A stretch of DNA of 64,000 nt from Trichosporon coremiiforme (taxonomy: Eukaryota; Basidiomycota; Tremellomycetes; Trichosporonales; Trichosporonaceae), in assembly GCA_039545355.1 (NCBI GenBank), contig BCJJ01000030.1, forward strand, positions 65,954 through 129,953, in the 5' to 3' direction. The notes under the pieces were generated by a model. The model had not been told where the DNA came from. It saw only the letters and a list, made by a program, of their open reading frames with translations, and did no database searches. Each line of letters opens with the position of its first letter. Positions within the stretch are counted from its first letter, which is position 1. The translations under genes and the position numbers were made by a program. This document shows, piece by piece, positions 42,552 to 52,455 of the stretch.

Positions 42552-43300
42552 ATGTCCGAGCAGGAATGCAAGTCGTACAGCATGGCGAACCTGGACCCAG
42601 CGAAGAAGAAGACTCGTGAGCTCTTTGACCGCCCGCTAGCTAACGTCCAGTCAAGTTCCACTTCTTCACGCCCAACTGGACCGAGACGGACACGGTCACG
42701 AGCGCCGGCGAGAGCCTGCACTTGCGCCAGGTTGTGGCCAAGCACGACGCAAAGTGGACCGGTGACATGGAGGGGACTGGTGTCGGGACTTATGTCATGT
42801 GAGTGGACGAACGGAGGGTAGAGCTTCAAAAGTTGTGTGAGTCAGCTGACAGCAGGACTTACCACGACCCAGACGTGAACCAGAAGACGCCCTGCAATGA
42901 GATGGGCGACGCGGACTGGGGTGAGTTTTGCTCACTGTCCCTTCTTCCTCGAAAACCCTGTCGCCTCTTCTGCCACATGTCGTCTGTAGTTTGCCGGCCA
43001 ACGAGCAGCTGGGCATGCTTTAAGCTTTAGCTAACACCCAGCCGGGCAGCAGCTCTTCACGGGCTCCATCCTCGGCCGCAAGGGCACGGTCGCCCTCACC
43101 GTCTGGGGTACCTGGACGGGCCGCCTCGTCACCAACGCCTTCGTCCTGACCGACACTGCGACGTGAGCTTGCTCTTTGTGGAACCAGCTGACATCAGGGA
43201 CGAGCTCAAGGGCCTCCGTGGCGTGGGACGCTGGGAGTCGAACCCGTCTTCGGAGGAGACGCCGACTGACGGCTCTTTCGATGTCCAGTTCGAGGATTAG
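42552..43300 (+). CDS. DUF3224-type small beta-barrel protein, copy 2
   Basis: Exons 42552-42615, 42651-42798, 42856-42920, 43042-43162 and 43198-43300 (166 aa). It shares with copy 1 the barrel pattern: a first FHFFTPNW strand, GDMEGTGVGTYVMTYHD, then GQQLFTGSILGRKGTVALTV, TDELKGLRGVGRWE and a closing GSFDVQFED. It has five exons against three, so the pair is old or the introns have changed. Same orientation and adjacent position indicate tandem duplication. Introns carry GCTGAC or CTAAC just before CAG. Confidence 0.82.
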
Positions 43301-43553
43301 GCGACCCAGTCTGCCCTTCCTCTACGGTTTCGATTGCCAGAGAGAAGTTCATCAAGATCAAGACCCGACAAATAATCGGACAAACTCTCATCGATGTGTG
43401 CTGAAGAACGTTCTTGTGTGTATCCCAGCCGTATCTGTCTTTTTAATCGTCACGTCTAGTGCTAGTCTGTATGCATGACAGTTGAAGGTCTACGATTCGT
43501 TACAATTCTACAGTTGAATAAGTGCCTATTTTGCGATTAGATGAGGAGGGCAG

Positions 43554-45381
43554 TTACACCATGGAGAGCGCGTCCTGCAGGCCAGCAACTTCCATGACGC
43601 CGCCGACGAGGTGCAAGCTGCCCGCGACGAGGGCAGCCGGCGCGCCCTTCGTGTCGCGGACGATCTTGACCGCGTGCTCAATGCTGGGAACGACGTGGAT
43701 CTCGCCCTTGTAGTCGGGGTTGACCTTGCGCCAAGCCTCAGCGAGCTGGGTCTGCGTCGCGAGCGCGCTGAGGTCGCTGGGGTCGATAGCGTGAGCCGTC
43801 AGGTCGCCCTTGAACTCGCCGCTGGAGTATGTGACGTTGGTACAGAAGATGACCTTCTGGAACGTCTGGCCGAGCTCTTCCCGGCTCAGATTCGCCGTCT
43901 TCGCGCCAGCGTCCAGGAGAGCGCCGAGGAGCGTCTCGCCTGCGCGTCCTCCGGAACAGTTGAACACGAGCACGTTCGGTGTCGGCGTCCTGGGATCGTT
44001 GGGGCCCACAGCCCCAGCGGTGGTAGAGGACCACGCCCACTCGCCACAGGACGTCAGAGACTCGACCGTGTGCGCGCCGTCCAGGAGCCAGGTGACGGGC
44101 CCGTCGCTGACAGACTGGCACCGACCCGGCCACTTGTCTCGGCGAGCGGTTTCACGAACGAGGCGGGGAGAGGTTCAGAAGCGTCGGGGACAGGCTTGCC
44201 CGCAGACGCGAGGAAGGACTTGGCGAGCCCCACGGCGAGCGAGGCGTTGATGCGCTGGTGTGCACCTGGAAGACCCAGAGTCGTGGGAGGGATGATGGGG
44301 ACAACCTCGAAGGGGGCCTGCGTGTCAGTTTCCTGCATGACTGCATAACTCACGCCAACTTTCTCGGCACACTCCTTCAGCACCTCGCCGCCCTGCTCCT
44401 GCGGCACTGATAGCGCGGGGACGCCAGGCTTGTAGATTCCACCCTTGTTACGGGCAATCTCCTCGATCGTGTTGCCCAGGACCGCTGTGTGGTCCAGTCC
44501 CAGAGCACTGACGCCCGTAACGATAGGCTTCGGAACGATGTTTGTGCTGTCGTACGTGCCGCCGATGCCGACCTCGAGGACTGTGGCGTCGACGCCGAGG
44601 GAGAGGAAGGTGTGGAACGCGAGAAGGGTAAGGAGACGGAAGTAGATCGGGAACTGCGGAGTGTGCTCTGTAAGAGTCTTCGGGTCGGCTTCGAGACGCT
44701 CCCACACCTCGAAGAAGTACTTGGCGAACTCCTCCTCAGAGAGCGGTTCGCCGTTCACGCGGATGCGCTCGCGGACGGCGCACAGGTGCGGGGACGTGTA
44801 GAGGCCTGAATGTCAGCTATGACCTGGAAGAGCAGATTGCTCTAAGACCGCGTAGAACTCAAGGTGAAGGAAGGATCAAGAAGGAGGCTAAGAGGTCGAA
44901 AGGGAATAGCAACGGAGCAGAGGAGGACGGGAAAGACATACCGATCTTGCCGCCGAGCTGGGTGCGCAGGATACGCTCCGCGAAGGCACTCGTCGAGCCC
45001 TTGCCCTTAGTGCCAGTGATGTGCACAACGTTGAGCTTGTTCAGGTCGTCCGGCTTGTACCCGATACGACGGAGGTAGTCGAGCATCTCCTTGATGCCCC
45101 ACTCATTCAGCCGTCCGCCGCTCTTGCGGATCGCCTCGATACTGCTGTCAGCTAAAGTTCTCAGGGATACAGCCTGTGGAGAAGCTCCGTCGAGAGGAAT
45201 CCCGAGTTCCGAAAGTATATAAGTCGGGCATCGGCACTTGGCGGCACTCCACGACGGCTCGAGCGGAAGACTCACGTCGCGGCGTTCGACTGGCAAGTGT
45301 TGAGCAGCCGGATGGCTTCCTGTCCCGTCAGCTTGCGTCTGACGGTAAGCTTACCGAGTAGGTGCGTGTGCGTTGCGCCAT
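43554..45381 (-). CDS. MET7: Folylpolyglutamate synthase, with an apparent one-base frameshift
   Basis: Minus-strand exons 45355-45381, 45276-45319, 45141... to 44942, 44354-44805 and 43554-44317 (about 495 aa). The enzyme adds glutamates to folates, keeping them in the cytosol and mitochondria. The start MAQRTRTYS leads to EAIRLLNTCQSNAATIEAIR. The P-loop is HITGTKGKGSTSAF, followed by GLYTSPHLCAVRERIRVNG, then DATVLEVGIGGTYDSTN and GLPGAHQRINASLAVGLA. A 36-nt intron (44318-44353) removes 12 codons. In the last exon the frame changes at about 44135-44138: upstream reads FVKPLAET, downstream resumes KWPGRCQ and TWLLDGAHTVESL, so one base seems to be missing. Sequencing error or a real lesion cannot be told apart here. 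It is head to head with the mitochondrial MetRS gene. Confidence 0.88.
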
Positions 45382-45707
45382 CCTGACGAGCGAGGGGAGC
45401 ATGGAAGTTCAGTCACGAACAGAGAGACAGCAGGAAATACGGCGGAGGGGACTGGTCGACTCGGAAATTCGTAGTGCTCGGACACTGGGATGAGGTTATC
45501 GATCACGCTGCCAATACCCGCCCTGGTACCTGAATCTAACCGCTCCACCGGAGTGAGTGGGTGGAGGCCCGTCTTATCACGTGCTGAGCCGAGTTCATGA
45601 CGAGGAAACCACCCTGGGAGAGTTCAAAAGTCGGGAACGCCGGAGTCGGCCTCGCGCGGTCAGCCGGACGTCGATCGTCGGACTCGAGTAAACGACAACA
45701 AACAACA
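45382..45707. promoter_or_regulatory. Bidirectional promoter between folylpolyglutamate synthase and mitochondrial MetRS
   Basis: Only 326 bp separate the two start codons. The E-box TCACGTG at 45577-45583 is the Cbf1-type element used in yeasts for methionine and mitochondrial genes. Co-regulation is inferred from spacing and the shared pathway. Confidence 0.6.
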
Positions 45708-47712
45708 ATGAGACTCCTCGTCCCGCGCCTGGCGGCCGCGAGGCTGCAGCCGCGGACTGTGTCCCCGGCGCTGCGGCGATGGAACTCGACCGCCAAGACG
45801 GAGCAGCGCGAGCCCGAGTCCTTCTTCACCCCCGCACCCGGAGACGACAAGCCGTTCATGGTCACGACTCCGATCTTCTACGTGAACGCATGTACGTGTC
45901 AGATGAATATCTGGAAACGCGTGTAGCTAGCTGACGCCAGCCCCGCACATCGGTCACCTGCACAGCATGGTGCTGACGGATACGTTTGCGCGGTTCTCGG
46001 CGCTGCGCCATCCCGACCGCCCCGTCCTCTTCAGCACTGGCACGGACGAGCACGGCATGAAGATCCAGCAGGCGGCCGCGAAGGGCGGCATGAGCGAGAA
46101 GGAGTTTTGTGACGAGGTGTCGCAGCGTTTCCGCGTGAGTGTCCCTGTGCCCGCCCCCAGCTTCGCCGTTATCATCCAGCTGACCCCAGAACCTCGCCGA
46201 CAAGGCCGAGACGGGCTACACCGACTTTGTGCGCACGTCCGAGGAGCGGCACTATGCGGCAGTGGACGCGTTCTGGGCACGTCTCATGGCGTCGGGCTCC
46301 GTGTACAAGGGCACGCACGAGGGGTGGTACAGCGTGAGCGACGAGTGCTTTTACAGCGAGCAGCAGATCGAGAGGACAGAGGACGGCAAGATGGTCGCGA
46401 CCGAGACAGGGAACGAGGTCGTGTGGTCCCAGGAGGAAAATTGGAAGTTCCGTCTCGGAGACTACAAGGAGCAGCTGCGCGAGTGGCTGCAGCGTGATGA
46501 AGGTGAGTCTGCGAAGGAGCCAGCGGAGCCAGCTCCTGAGCTGGGTGGTCTCGAACCTTATGGGCGGCTTACAGGCAAGACACACCGTGGATCAGAACAA
46601 CTACTGACAGAACAGCGGTCCATCCCTGGCCGATGCATGCCAGCATTGCGCGGCAGGTCGACGGTATGGGCGAGCTGAGTATCTCGCGCCCTGCGAGCCG
46701 CGTCAAGTGGGGTGTCCCCGTGCCCGGCGACCCGAGCCAGACGATCTACGTCTGGGTCGATGCTTTGATCAACTACCTCACCGTCGCCGGATTCCCAGGC
46801 GAAATGCCCGCCTGGCCCGCCGACATGCACGTCGTGGGCAAGGACATCATCCGCTTCCACGCTTTGCACTGGCCCGCCCTCCTTAGTGCTGCGAAGCTCC
46901 CTCTTCCCAAGCGTGTCCTAGCGCACGCACACTGGACGATGGGGCAGACCAAGATGTCCAAGTCCCGGGGTAACGTCGTCGACCCCATAGCCGCCATGGA
47001 CCACTACGGCCCCGACGCTGTGCGGTGGTACCTCATGCGTTCGGGCGGATCGCTAGAAGGCGACAGCGACTACAGTGCCGGCGAGCTCTCAAAGGCGCAC
47101 GCGAAGCTCGGCGCGCAGCTCGGCAACCTCGTGCAGCGCATTCTGGCGCCGAAACTGCTCGCGGGCGTCGGCGAGTCCTTCGAGCGCAACGCGGACATGG
47201 ACGCGACGCTCTCTGCGCTCCCGGGGGCCATCGAGAGGCGGTTCGAGGGATACGAGCTCACCGCCGCCGTGGGGACGCTCGAGGCGGCTTTGGCGGACGC
47301 GAACCGGTTCTTCAGTGACAACGAACCGTGGGCCAAGAAGGACACGACGCGCGAGATTGCCTACGCATACGCGACACTCCGGAACGTCGGTATTCTCTCT
47401 CGCCCCATTATTCCAGGCAAGAGCGAGGAGCTCCTCGACCGCCTTGGCGTGCCCACCGGCGAGAGGGGGTGGAAGGACGCGCAGTGGAAGGGAGAGCTGG
47501 ACGTGGTGGAGATGAAGCAGCGGCTCGAGGAGGCAGGCAAGAAGTTCAAGGGCACGACGCTGTTCCCCCGCCTCGACGATAAGGTAAAGGTCGATCGCGC
47601 GGCCGAGAAGGAGAAAGAGAGGCAGGCTAAGGAGTTCCAGCGCGCGCAAGCTAAGCGCGAGAAGGAGAAGAAGAAGGCGGAGAGGAGGGCGAGGGAGGCG
47701 AACAAGGAGTAG
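45708..47712 (+). CDS. MSM1: Mitochondrial methionyl-tRNA synthetase
   Basis: Exons 45708-45891, 45941-46134, 46190-46502 and 46616-47712 (595 aa). The class I synthetase charges mitochondrial tRNA-Met. The N terminus MRLLVPRLAAARLQPRTVSP, Arg-rich and without acids, is a good mitochondrial presequence. The catalytic core starts FMVTTPIFYVNAS and has the HIGH motif PHIGHLHS (residues 63-70, split by intron 1) and the KMSKS motif at 343-347 (QTKMSKSRGN). Also typical are STGTDEHGMKIQQAA and YVWVDALINYLT. An anticodon-binding helical domain follows. A Lys/Glu-rich tail (KEKERQAKEFQRAQAKREK) of about 45 residues is added, which is not usual for the enzyme. Intron 3 is 113 nt and its acceptor at 46615 was set by frame. 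Confidence 0.92.
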
Positions 47713-47940
47713 ACGTTAAGAATAGGGCATCCATCATCATCAATGCATTGCATCACATCTCCTCCGGCTGTGGCAGTCAGCGGATCGGCTCACTGACGTC
47801 GTTGTTGTTTCACTGCGTATCGCTAACCTCGCGACGCTCGCTGCGCTCGCTCCCGCGTGTCACTAGTGTAAGTGCGCCAGGCGCACATGCATCTACTGCG
47901 TCCACATGCTGTATGATCCGTCGTCCACCGTCTAATGCGT

Positions 47941-48949
47941 CTAGTCCTCCTCGTCCGAGTCGTCGTCGCCCGCCACGTCCATGTTGGCCTGCTCGAACTC
48001 CTCCATGAGGGCCTTGAGCTCGGCGTCCTCGGTCTCGCTGACNACCTTGGGGGCCATCTTGACGAGCATGTCNCCCTTCTCCTCNGTGATGGTCTGGTTG
48101 ATGGCCTCGACGGCCTTCTCCATCGTCTCGATCGCGGCGCTCTTGTCCGTTGATGTCGTGCTCATGACGTANAGGGGCGGGGCNACGAGNCGGACCTTGA
48201 TGGGAACNGCCTCGGTCGAGAGNGCCTCACCGGCCTTGAGNGCCTTGCGNATNGCCTCGATACCGTTGTACGCGAAGCATCGGACCTCAATGTCGGCACG
48301 GACCTTGACCGGCTTGGGCGTCAGGCGGCGCGCGATCGTGTGCTTGAGCTCGGCGAGCGTGTCGGTTTCAATCTCGAGAGGGCCAAAGACGACCTCGGGC
48401 TCCTGGATCGACAGCTTGAATGCTTCGTAGGCATGTCCGTATTTGCGCTGCAGGGGCCAGGCGATCTGCTCGTACAGGCTCTCGGTGGGGACGTTGCGAC
48501 GCTTCGCAACCTGCGTGAGGATCGAGTCGACCGCACGTCCCTTCTCGTACTGCTCCTCGCACTTGACGACCTCCTCAGCAGACACCCTACGCTTCGACAG
48601 GTCAATGTATCCCTTGTCGGGGTCCACACGCATAACAACCACGACCTCGTTACGTCCGACACGGATCAACTTCTGCACCGAACGGATACGTCGTCGCGAG
48701 AGCTCGGAAAGCAGGATCATTCCCTCGATACCGTCGTACTCGAGCTGGATCGCGTTAGCAATGCGCTTTGAACAAAGGGGACCGGCGCGCGCGGCCCGCT
48801 CAGGACATCTCACCAGCTTGACGTAGGCACCCATGTCCTCGATGGACTGGACCTGGACCATGACCAGCTGGTCAACCTGTTGTTAGCTACGACACTACGT
48901 TCTCTATAGCACATACCTCGGGGTACTTGTTCTCGTAGAAGCGAACCAT
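47941..48949 (-). CDS. SUI2: Translation initiation factor eIF2 alpha subunit
   Basis: Minus-strand exons 48917-48949, 48814-48876 and 47941-48744 (299 aa). eIF2alpha carries initiator tRNA with beta and gamma subunits and is the target of Gcn2-type stress kinases. The chain starts MVRFYENKYPEVDQLVMVQV; an S1 domain follows. The regulatory site is intact in ILLSELSRRRIR (Ser48, equivalent to Ser51). Introns are 40 and 69 nt; the second, in frame, is recognised because it splits VKL from LEYDGIEGM. The C-terminal alpha-beta domain contains 11 single N bases between 48043 and 48253, every one at a third codon position. The protein ends in the acidic tail AGDDDSDEED. Confidence 0.95.
48043..48253. 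other. Cluster of 11 ambiguous bases, all at third codon positions of eIF2 alpha
   Basis: N at 48043, 48073, 48085, 48172, 48184, 48190, 48208, 48223, 48241, 48250 and 48253. All spacings are multiples of three and each falls on the third base of a minus-strand codon: ten in fourfold-degenerate codons (GCN, GTN, CGN, GGN, ACN, CTN) and one in ATN. They look like unresolved silent polymorphisms rather than random low quality. Confidence 0.9.
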
Positions 48950-50009
48950 GGTGGCGGAAGATGTGGGGAGGGGAAGGGATCGATGAGATGAAGATGACGC
49001 AGTGAACGAGAGACGGGCTCTTGTTTGCTGGGGGTTTCGAGTGGATCTAGTCGCGACTGGCGGGAGTCGGCGAGTCGGATATCAGGCCGTAGGACGTCTG
49101 CCTGCCTGTTTTAGATGGGGGTATGGAGAACCTGGTGAAGGGTGTGTCTTGTCGATGTCGCTGTCGCCGTCGAACAAAAGCCTAGCGTCCCTCGCCGGCG
49201 TCGCTGCAGCACTCGAGTCCAAAAGTCCAGCCAGCACGTGGCAATGCCCGAACGCCGTGGTTGGCACGTTGTGTGGCACCCATTTCAGTCACGTGACAGC
49301 GCTGGAAGACAGATCATAGAGCGCTCTACTTCAATGGAGCTGTCTCGCATGCATCGCGAACTGCCTGATGCATACATTGGAGATGGTGCAGAATCTTTGT
49401 CGCGGAGAGGTTGATCTAGAGGCTCCTGAACTGAACGTGGAACAAGATCGTCCGTTCATCACACTTTCTGAGACCGAGAAGTGCGCGACGGAATTACGAG
49501 CCATCCGTTTCCACTGCTCTTGCACGGGCATGAACGCATGGTGCTCACGACGGCCGAGCATCTGTGGTCACGGACCTGGCAACGACCGAGTCTGTTGGTG
49601 CCGCGGCTAACTTCTCAAGCCGTTCGCCAGATTCTTGAGCACGGCGTATGATGTCCTGTCCTGGAAGCAGATCTTAAGACATGTAGTAGCTCCCCTAAGT
49701 GTGCCCCGACTACATGGTGCCGTGGGTCTTTCCTCCCCACCTAAACGCGATAGAAACGATGGAACTAGCATGTCGCGGGACGCCAAACTTGGCGCTGATG
49801 GCAACGTCTGTAATGTTCTTGCTTTTTTCTGTCGCACTTGTTCTCTGTGCCATGCATCATAGGCCTTAGCAGTCCTATTCAACAGTAATGTGACGCCTTA
49901 TCATATTATAACGCCTCTGCTGCACTAACGAATGCTGTGAACAATGGAACTGCGAGAACCAAAGCCAAGGAGCGCAGTGGGTTTGTTTGTTTCCAGTTCC
50001 AGTGGCGGG

Positions 50010-50327
50010 NNNNNNNNNNNNNNNNNNNNNNNNNNNNNNNNNNNNNNNNNNNNNNNNNNNNNNNNNNNNNNNNNNNNNNNNNNNNNNNNNNNNNNNNNNN
50101 NNNNNNNNNNNNNNNNNNNNNNNNNNNNNNNNNNNNNNNNNNNNNNNNNNNNNNNNNNNNNNNNNNNNNNNNNNNNNNNNNNNNNNNNNNNNNNNNNNNN
50201 NNNNNNNNNNNNNNNNNNNNNNNNNNNNNNNNNNNNNNNNNNNNNNNNNNNNNNNNNNNNNNNNNNNNNNNNNNNNNNNNNNNNNNNNNNNNNNNNNNNN
50301 NNNNNNNNNNNNNNNNNNNNNNNNNNN
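50010..50327. other. Assembly gap (318 N) between inverted repeats
   Basis: The gap is flanked by AGTGGCGGG (50001-50009) and its exact inverse complement CCCGCCACT (50328-50336). The flanks suggest the ends of a palindrome or hairpin, or the ends of an inverted-repeat element, that did not assemble. Confidence 0.9.
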
Positions 50328-50526
50328 CCCGCCACTAGTTCCCGCTCTGCCACTACCACATCCCCGCAGGTCAGCAGTGGAGCACTTCCCGTCACTACCA
50401 TCGATTACCGTGCTAGCTTTATAGTTCGGCTGCTGTGATGCAATGAGTGCAAGCCATCGCGCTCTCACATCGAGGGAGAGCCGAGGCTGCTCGGCGTGTG
50501 TGGATGCAGGTGCAGAGGAGCAAGCC

Positions 50527-50534
50527 TATAAATA
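50527..50534 (+). promoter_or_regulatory. TATA box TATAAATA
   Basis: Lies 180 bp upstream of the ATG at 50714, followed by a CT-rich leader from about 50558. A start site about 30 bp downstream of the box is expected. Confidence 0.6.
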
Positions 50535-50713
50535 AGGACACACAAGAGTTCGAGCGTCTTGATCCTCTCCTTCCATACTCACATCAGAGCATCCAGTTAC
50601 CTGTTCTTCTTCTTCCACCACAGCCCGTCACTCCTATCTCTTCCCATCCCTGCCTGCGCCTCAAGCCGCCGCATGCAGTTGCTTGTTCCTGAACAACAGC
50701 CATCGACGGCACG

Positions 50714-52192
50714 ATGCGCACCCGGTCGCTCGACGACCTCCCCTTCTGCCTTGTGGATGTGCCTCTTACTTGCACCTCCAACTCTCCCTACGCTCCTACC
50801 AGCTCCCCGCCATCCCCTTTGATTACCCCCAAGAGGCAGTTCAGCGATCTCGCCCTCGACGCTGTCTCGAGCTCCATCGTGCGCGCTTCCCTCGTCGCAG
50901 CAGCAGACCGCGACACCCTCATCCAGCTGAGCGTCACTCACCGGTGGTTTGCCGCCGCTGTAAAGGTCCACCTCTTCCTCAAGATCGGATACCTCCTCCT
51001 GCGTCCGACGGAGCGGGAGGACATTCGCCAGCATATTATCGTCCTCACACCGACCGGACCGCACCTCATCACCGCGGCAGGATGGTGGACCGACCCGCAT
51101 CCTGGAAAGCACTTCGAAGGTATTCGCACAGTGACACTTCCTGTGCGTCGCGCTGGCGCTGCCCTTCGGTGGGTCTGTGGCTGTCCCGAACCCCCTCCTG
51201 CTGCACCTGTCGAAGAGGACGAGATCGACGACGGAGTCGAGGTCGACCCGAGATGGGAAGTGTGGCATTTGACCAATGCAGCGAACTACATCTTCCCGTC
51301 CTCTGCCAAGTGCAAGCTCGAAACGGTCGTTCTGGACTGTCTCAAAGTCGACGCATGCGGCGGGGCCGCGACCGAAATCGCGGGTGTCCTCCCCTCGAGC
51401 GTTAAGACTGTCATCCTGCGCACCCTGCCCAGACTCGAACGCAGCGATGAGCGTAAGGAGCTCCTCGTGGAGCTGCGCGAGGCTGGCTTCCCTCTTGCCC
51501 ACTCTCCTTCTCCTTTGGCCGTCGATATTGACAGCCCTGACACCTCGACCGATGCTAGGCAGCACTGGGCGCTCGAGAACGAGGAGCACATGTCGTTCCA
51601 TGTCCCCGCCATCTGCGGTCAGTTCACGACCCTAGTCCTCAGCCTCGAAGGCATGCACCCCGACGTTCTCCTCGACACTTCACTTGTCAACGCGCCGCTG
51701 ACGAGGATCGTGGTCGTGTGCGGACTGCAGGGCTGCCCTGAGGGCTTGGACCCGAGCTGGCGCTCGCTTAAGGGCTGGGCGGAGCGACCGGCGCAGAGGT
51801 GGGGCGTGTTCCAGGCTCTCATGGACCGGTTTGCGGGAAAGGATGTACGTATCGACATCGTGGACGCTGGGAGGGTCGATCGCGAGGCGGAGGAAGCCAA
51901 GTCCGTGACAGTGGTCGAGGATACGCCGGAGGATGCAGGGGATCAGACCGGATCGGCTGGAATCACCCGCCCTCGCTACCTCCTCCTCGGCTGCGCCTTC
52001 GAGGACCTGCCTCGTCGGCAAGAGGCGGACTGCAGCTACCTCGATGATGACGATGAGGAGGACGAAGACAGCGGACGCATGGAGATCGTCGCCGATATCC
52101 GATACCTCGACAGCCGCCGCGACGTCGGACGCGGCAAGGCCATCTCCTCCTCAGACTGGAAGCTCTGGACGGAGTTGTACGCCACGGACTAG
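50714..52192 (+). CDS. F-box-like protein of unknown function
   Basis: Single exon, 492 aa. After a Pro/Ser-rich start (MRTRSLDDLPFCLVDVPLT) the segment DTLIQLSVTHRWFAAAVKVHLFLKI resembles the second half of a fungal F-box (helices that bind Skp1), followed by alternating strand/helix segments such as FEGIRTVTLPVRR, KLETVVLDCLKV and FTTLVLSLEGMHPD, a leucine-rich-repeat-like style. The C-terminal part has an acidic run (DDDDEEDEDS). No catalytic motif is visible. F-box proteins select substrates for SCF ubiquitin ligases; that role is inferred from weak similarity only. A clear TATA box precedes it. Confidence 0.75.
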   Translation: MRTRSLDDLPFCLVDVPLTCTSNSPYAPTSSPPSPLITPKRQFSDLALDAVSSSIVRASLVAAADRDTLIQLSVTHRWFAAAVKVHLFLKIGYLLLRPTEREDIRQHIIVLTPTGPHLITAAGWWTDPHPGKHFEGIRTVTLPVRRAGAALRWVCGCPEPPPAAPVEEDEIDDGVEVDPRWEVWHLTNAANYIFPSSAKCKLETVVLDCLKVDACGGAATEIAGVLPSSVKTVILRTLPRLERSDERKELLVELREAGFPLAHSPSPLAVDIDSPDTSTDARQHWALENEEHMSFHVPAICGQFTTLVLSLEGMHPDVLLDTSLVNAPLTRIVVVCGLQGCPEGLDPSWRSLKGWAERPAQRWGVFQALMDRFAGKDVRIDIVDAGRVDREAEEAKSVTVVEDTPEDAGDQTGSAGITRPRYLLLGCAFEDLPRRQEADCSYLDDDDEEDEDSGRMEIVADIRYLDSRRDVGRGKAISSSDWKLWTELYATD

Positions 52193-52223
52193 TCATACCC
52201 CGTCTCTTAGTTAACTGTGCTCA

Positions 52224-52224
<1 letters not shown>

Positions 52225-52275
<51 letters not shown>
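52225..52275. repeat. (ATC)17 microsatellite
   Basis: Seventeen perfect ATC units in the short region between convergent genes, probably in a 3' UTR. Likely to vary in length between strains. Confidence 0.95.
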
Positions 52276-52455
52276 TTTGCCCCTATCCGTCTACGCCCTT
52301 CGCTCACGGACGATCTCGTAGTTACCCTGCATCAGTAGTACCCTTACCTGCATCAGTGTGCATCTGCCAGTCAGTTCGTATCTCATAAGTTCGTATAACA
52401 TTACAACTACTCTGTGCGGTACGGTATTATACAACATTATAGGATTCTGTGTCTA

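Larger units (their letters stand above)
48950..50713. other. Divergent intergenic region between eIF2 alpha and the F-box-like gene
   Basis: No credible gene in the 1.4 kb of readable sequence. A palindromic GTCACGTGAC lies at 49289-49298, about 340 bp upstream of eIF2alpha. An assembly gap fills 50010-50327, and a TATA box and CT-rich leader precede the gene at 50714. Confidence 0.5.

Noticed and set aside
43225..43260. GGGTTCGACTCCC on the minus strand, like a tRNA T-arm
   Set aside because: It lies in a coding exon of the second DUF3224 gene and has no acceptor stem or anticodon arm.
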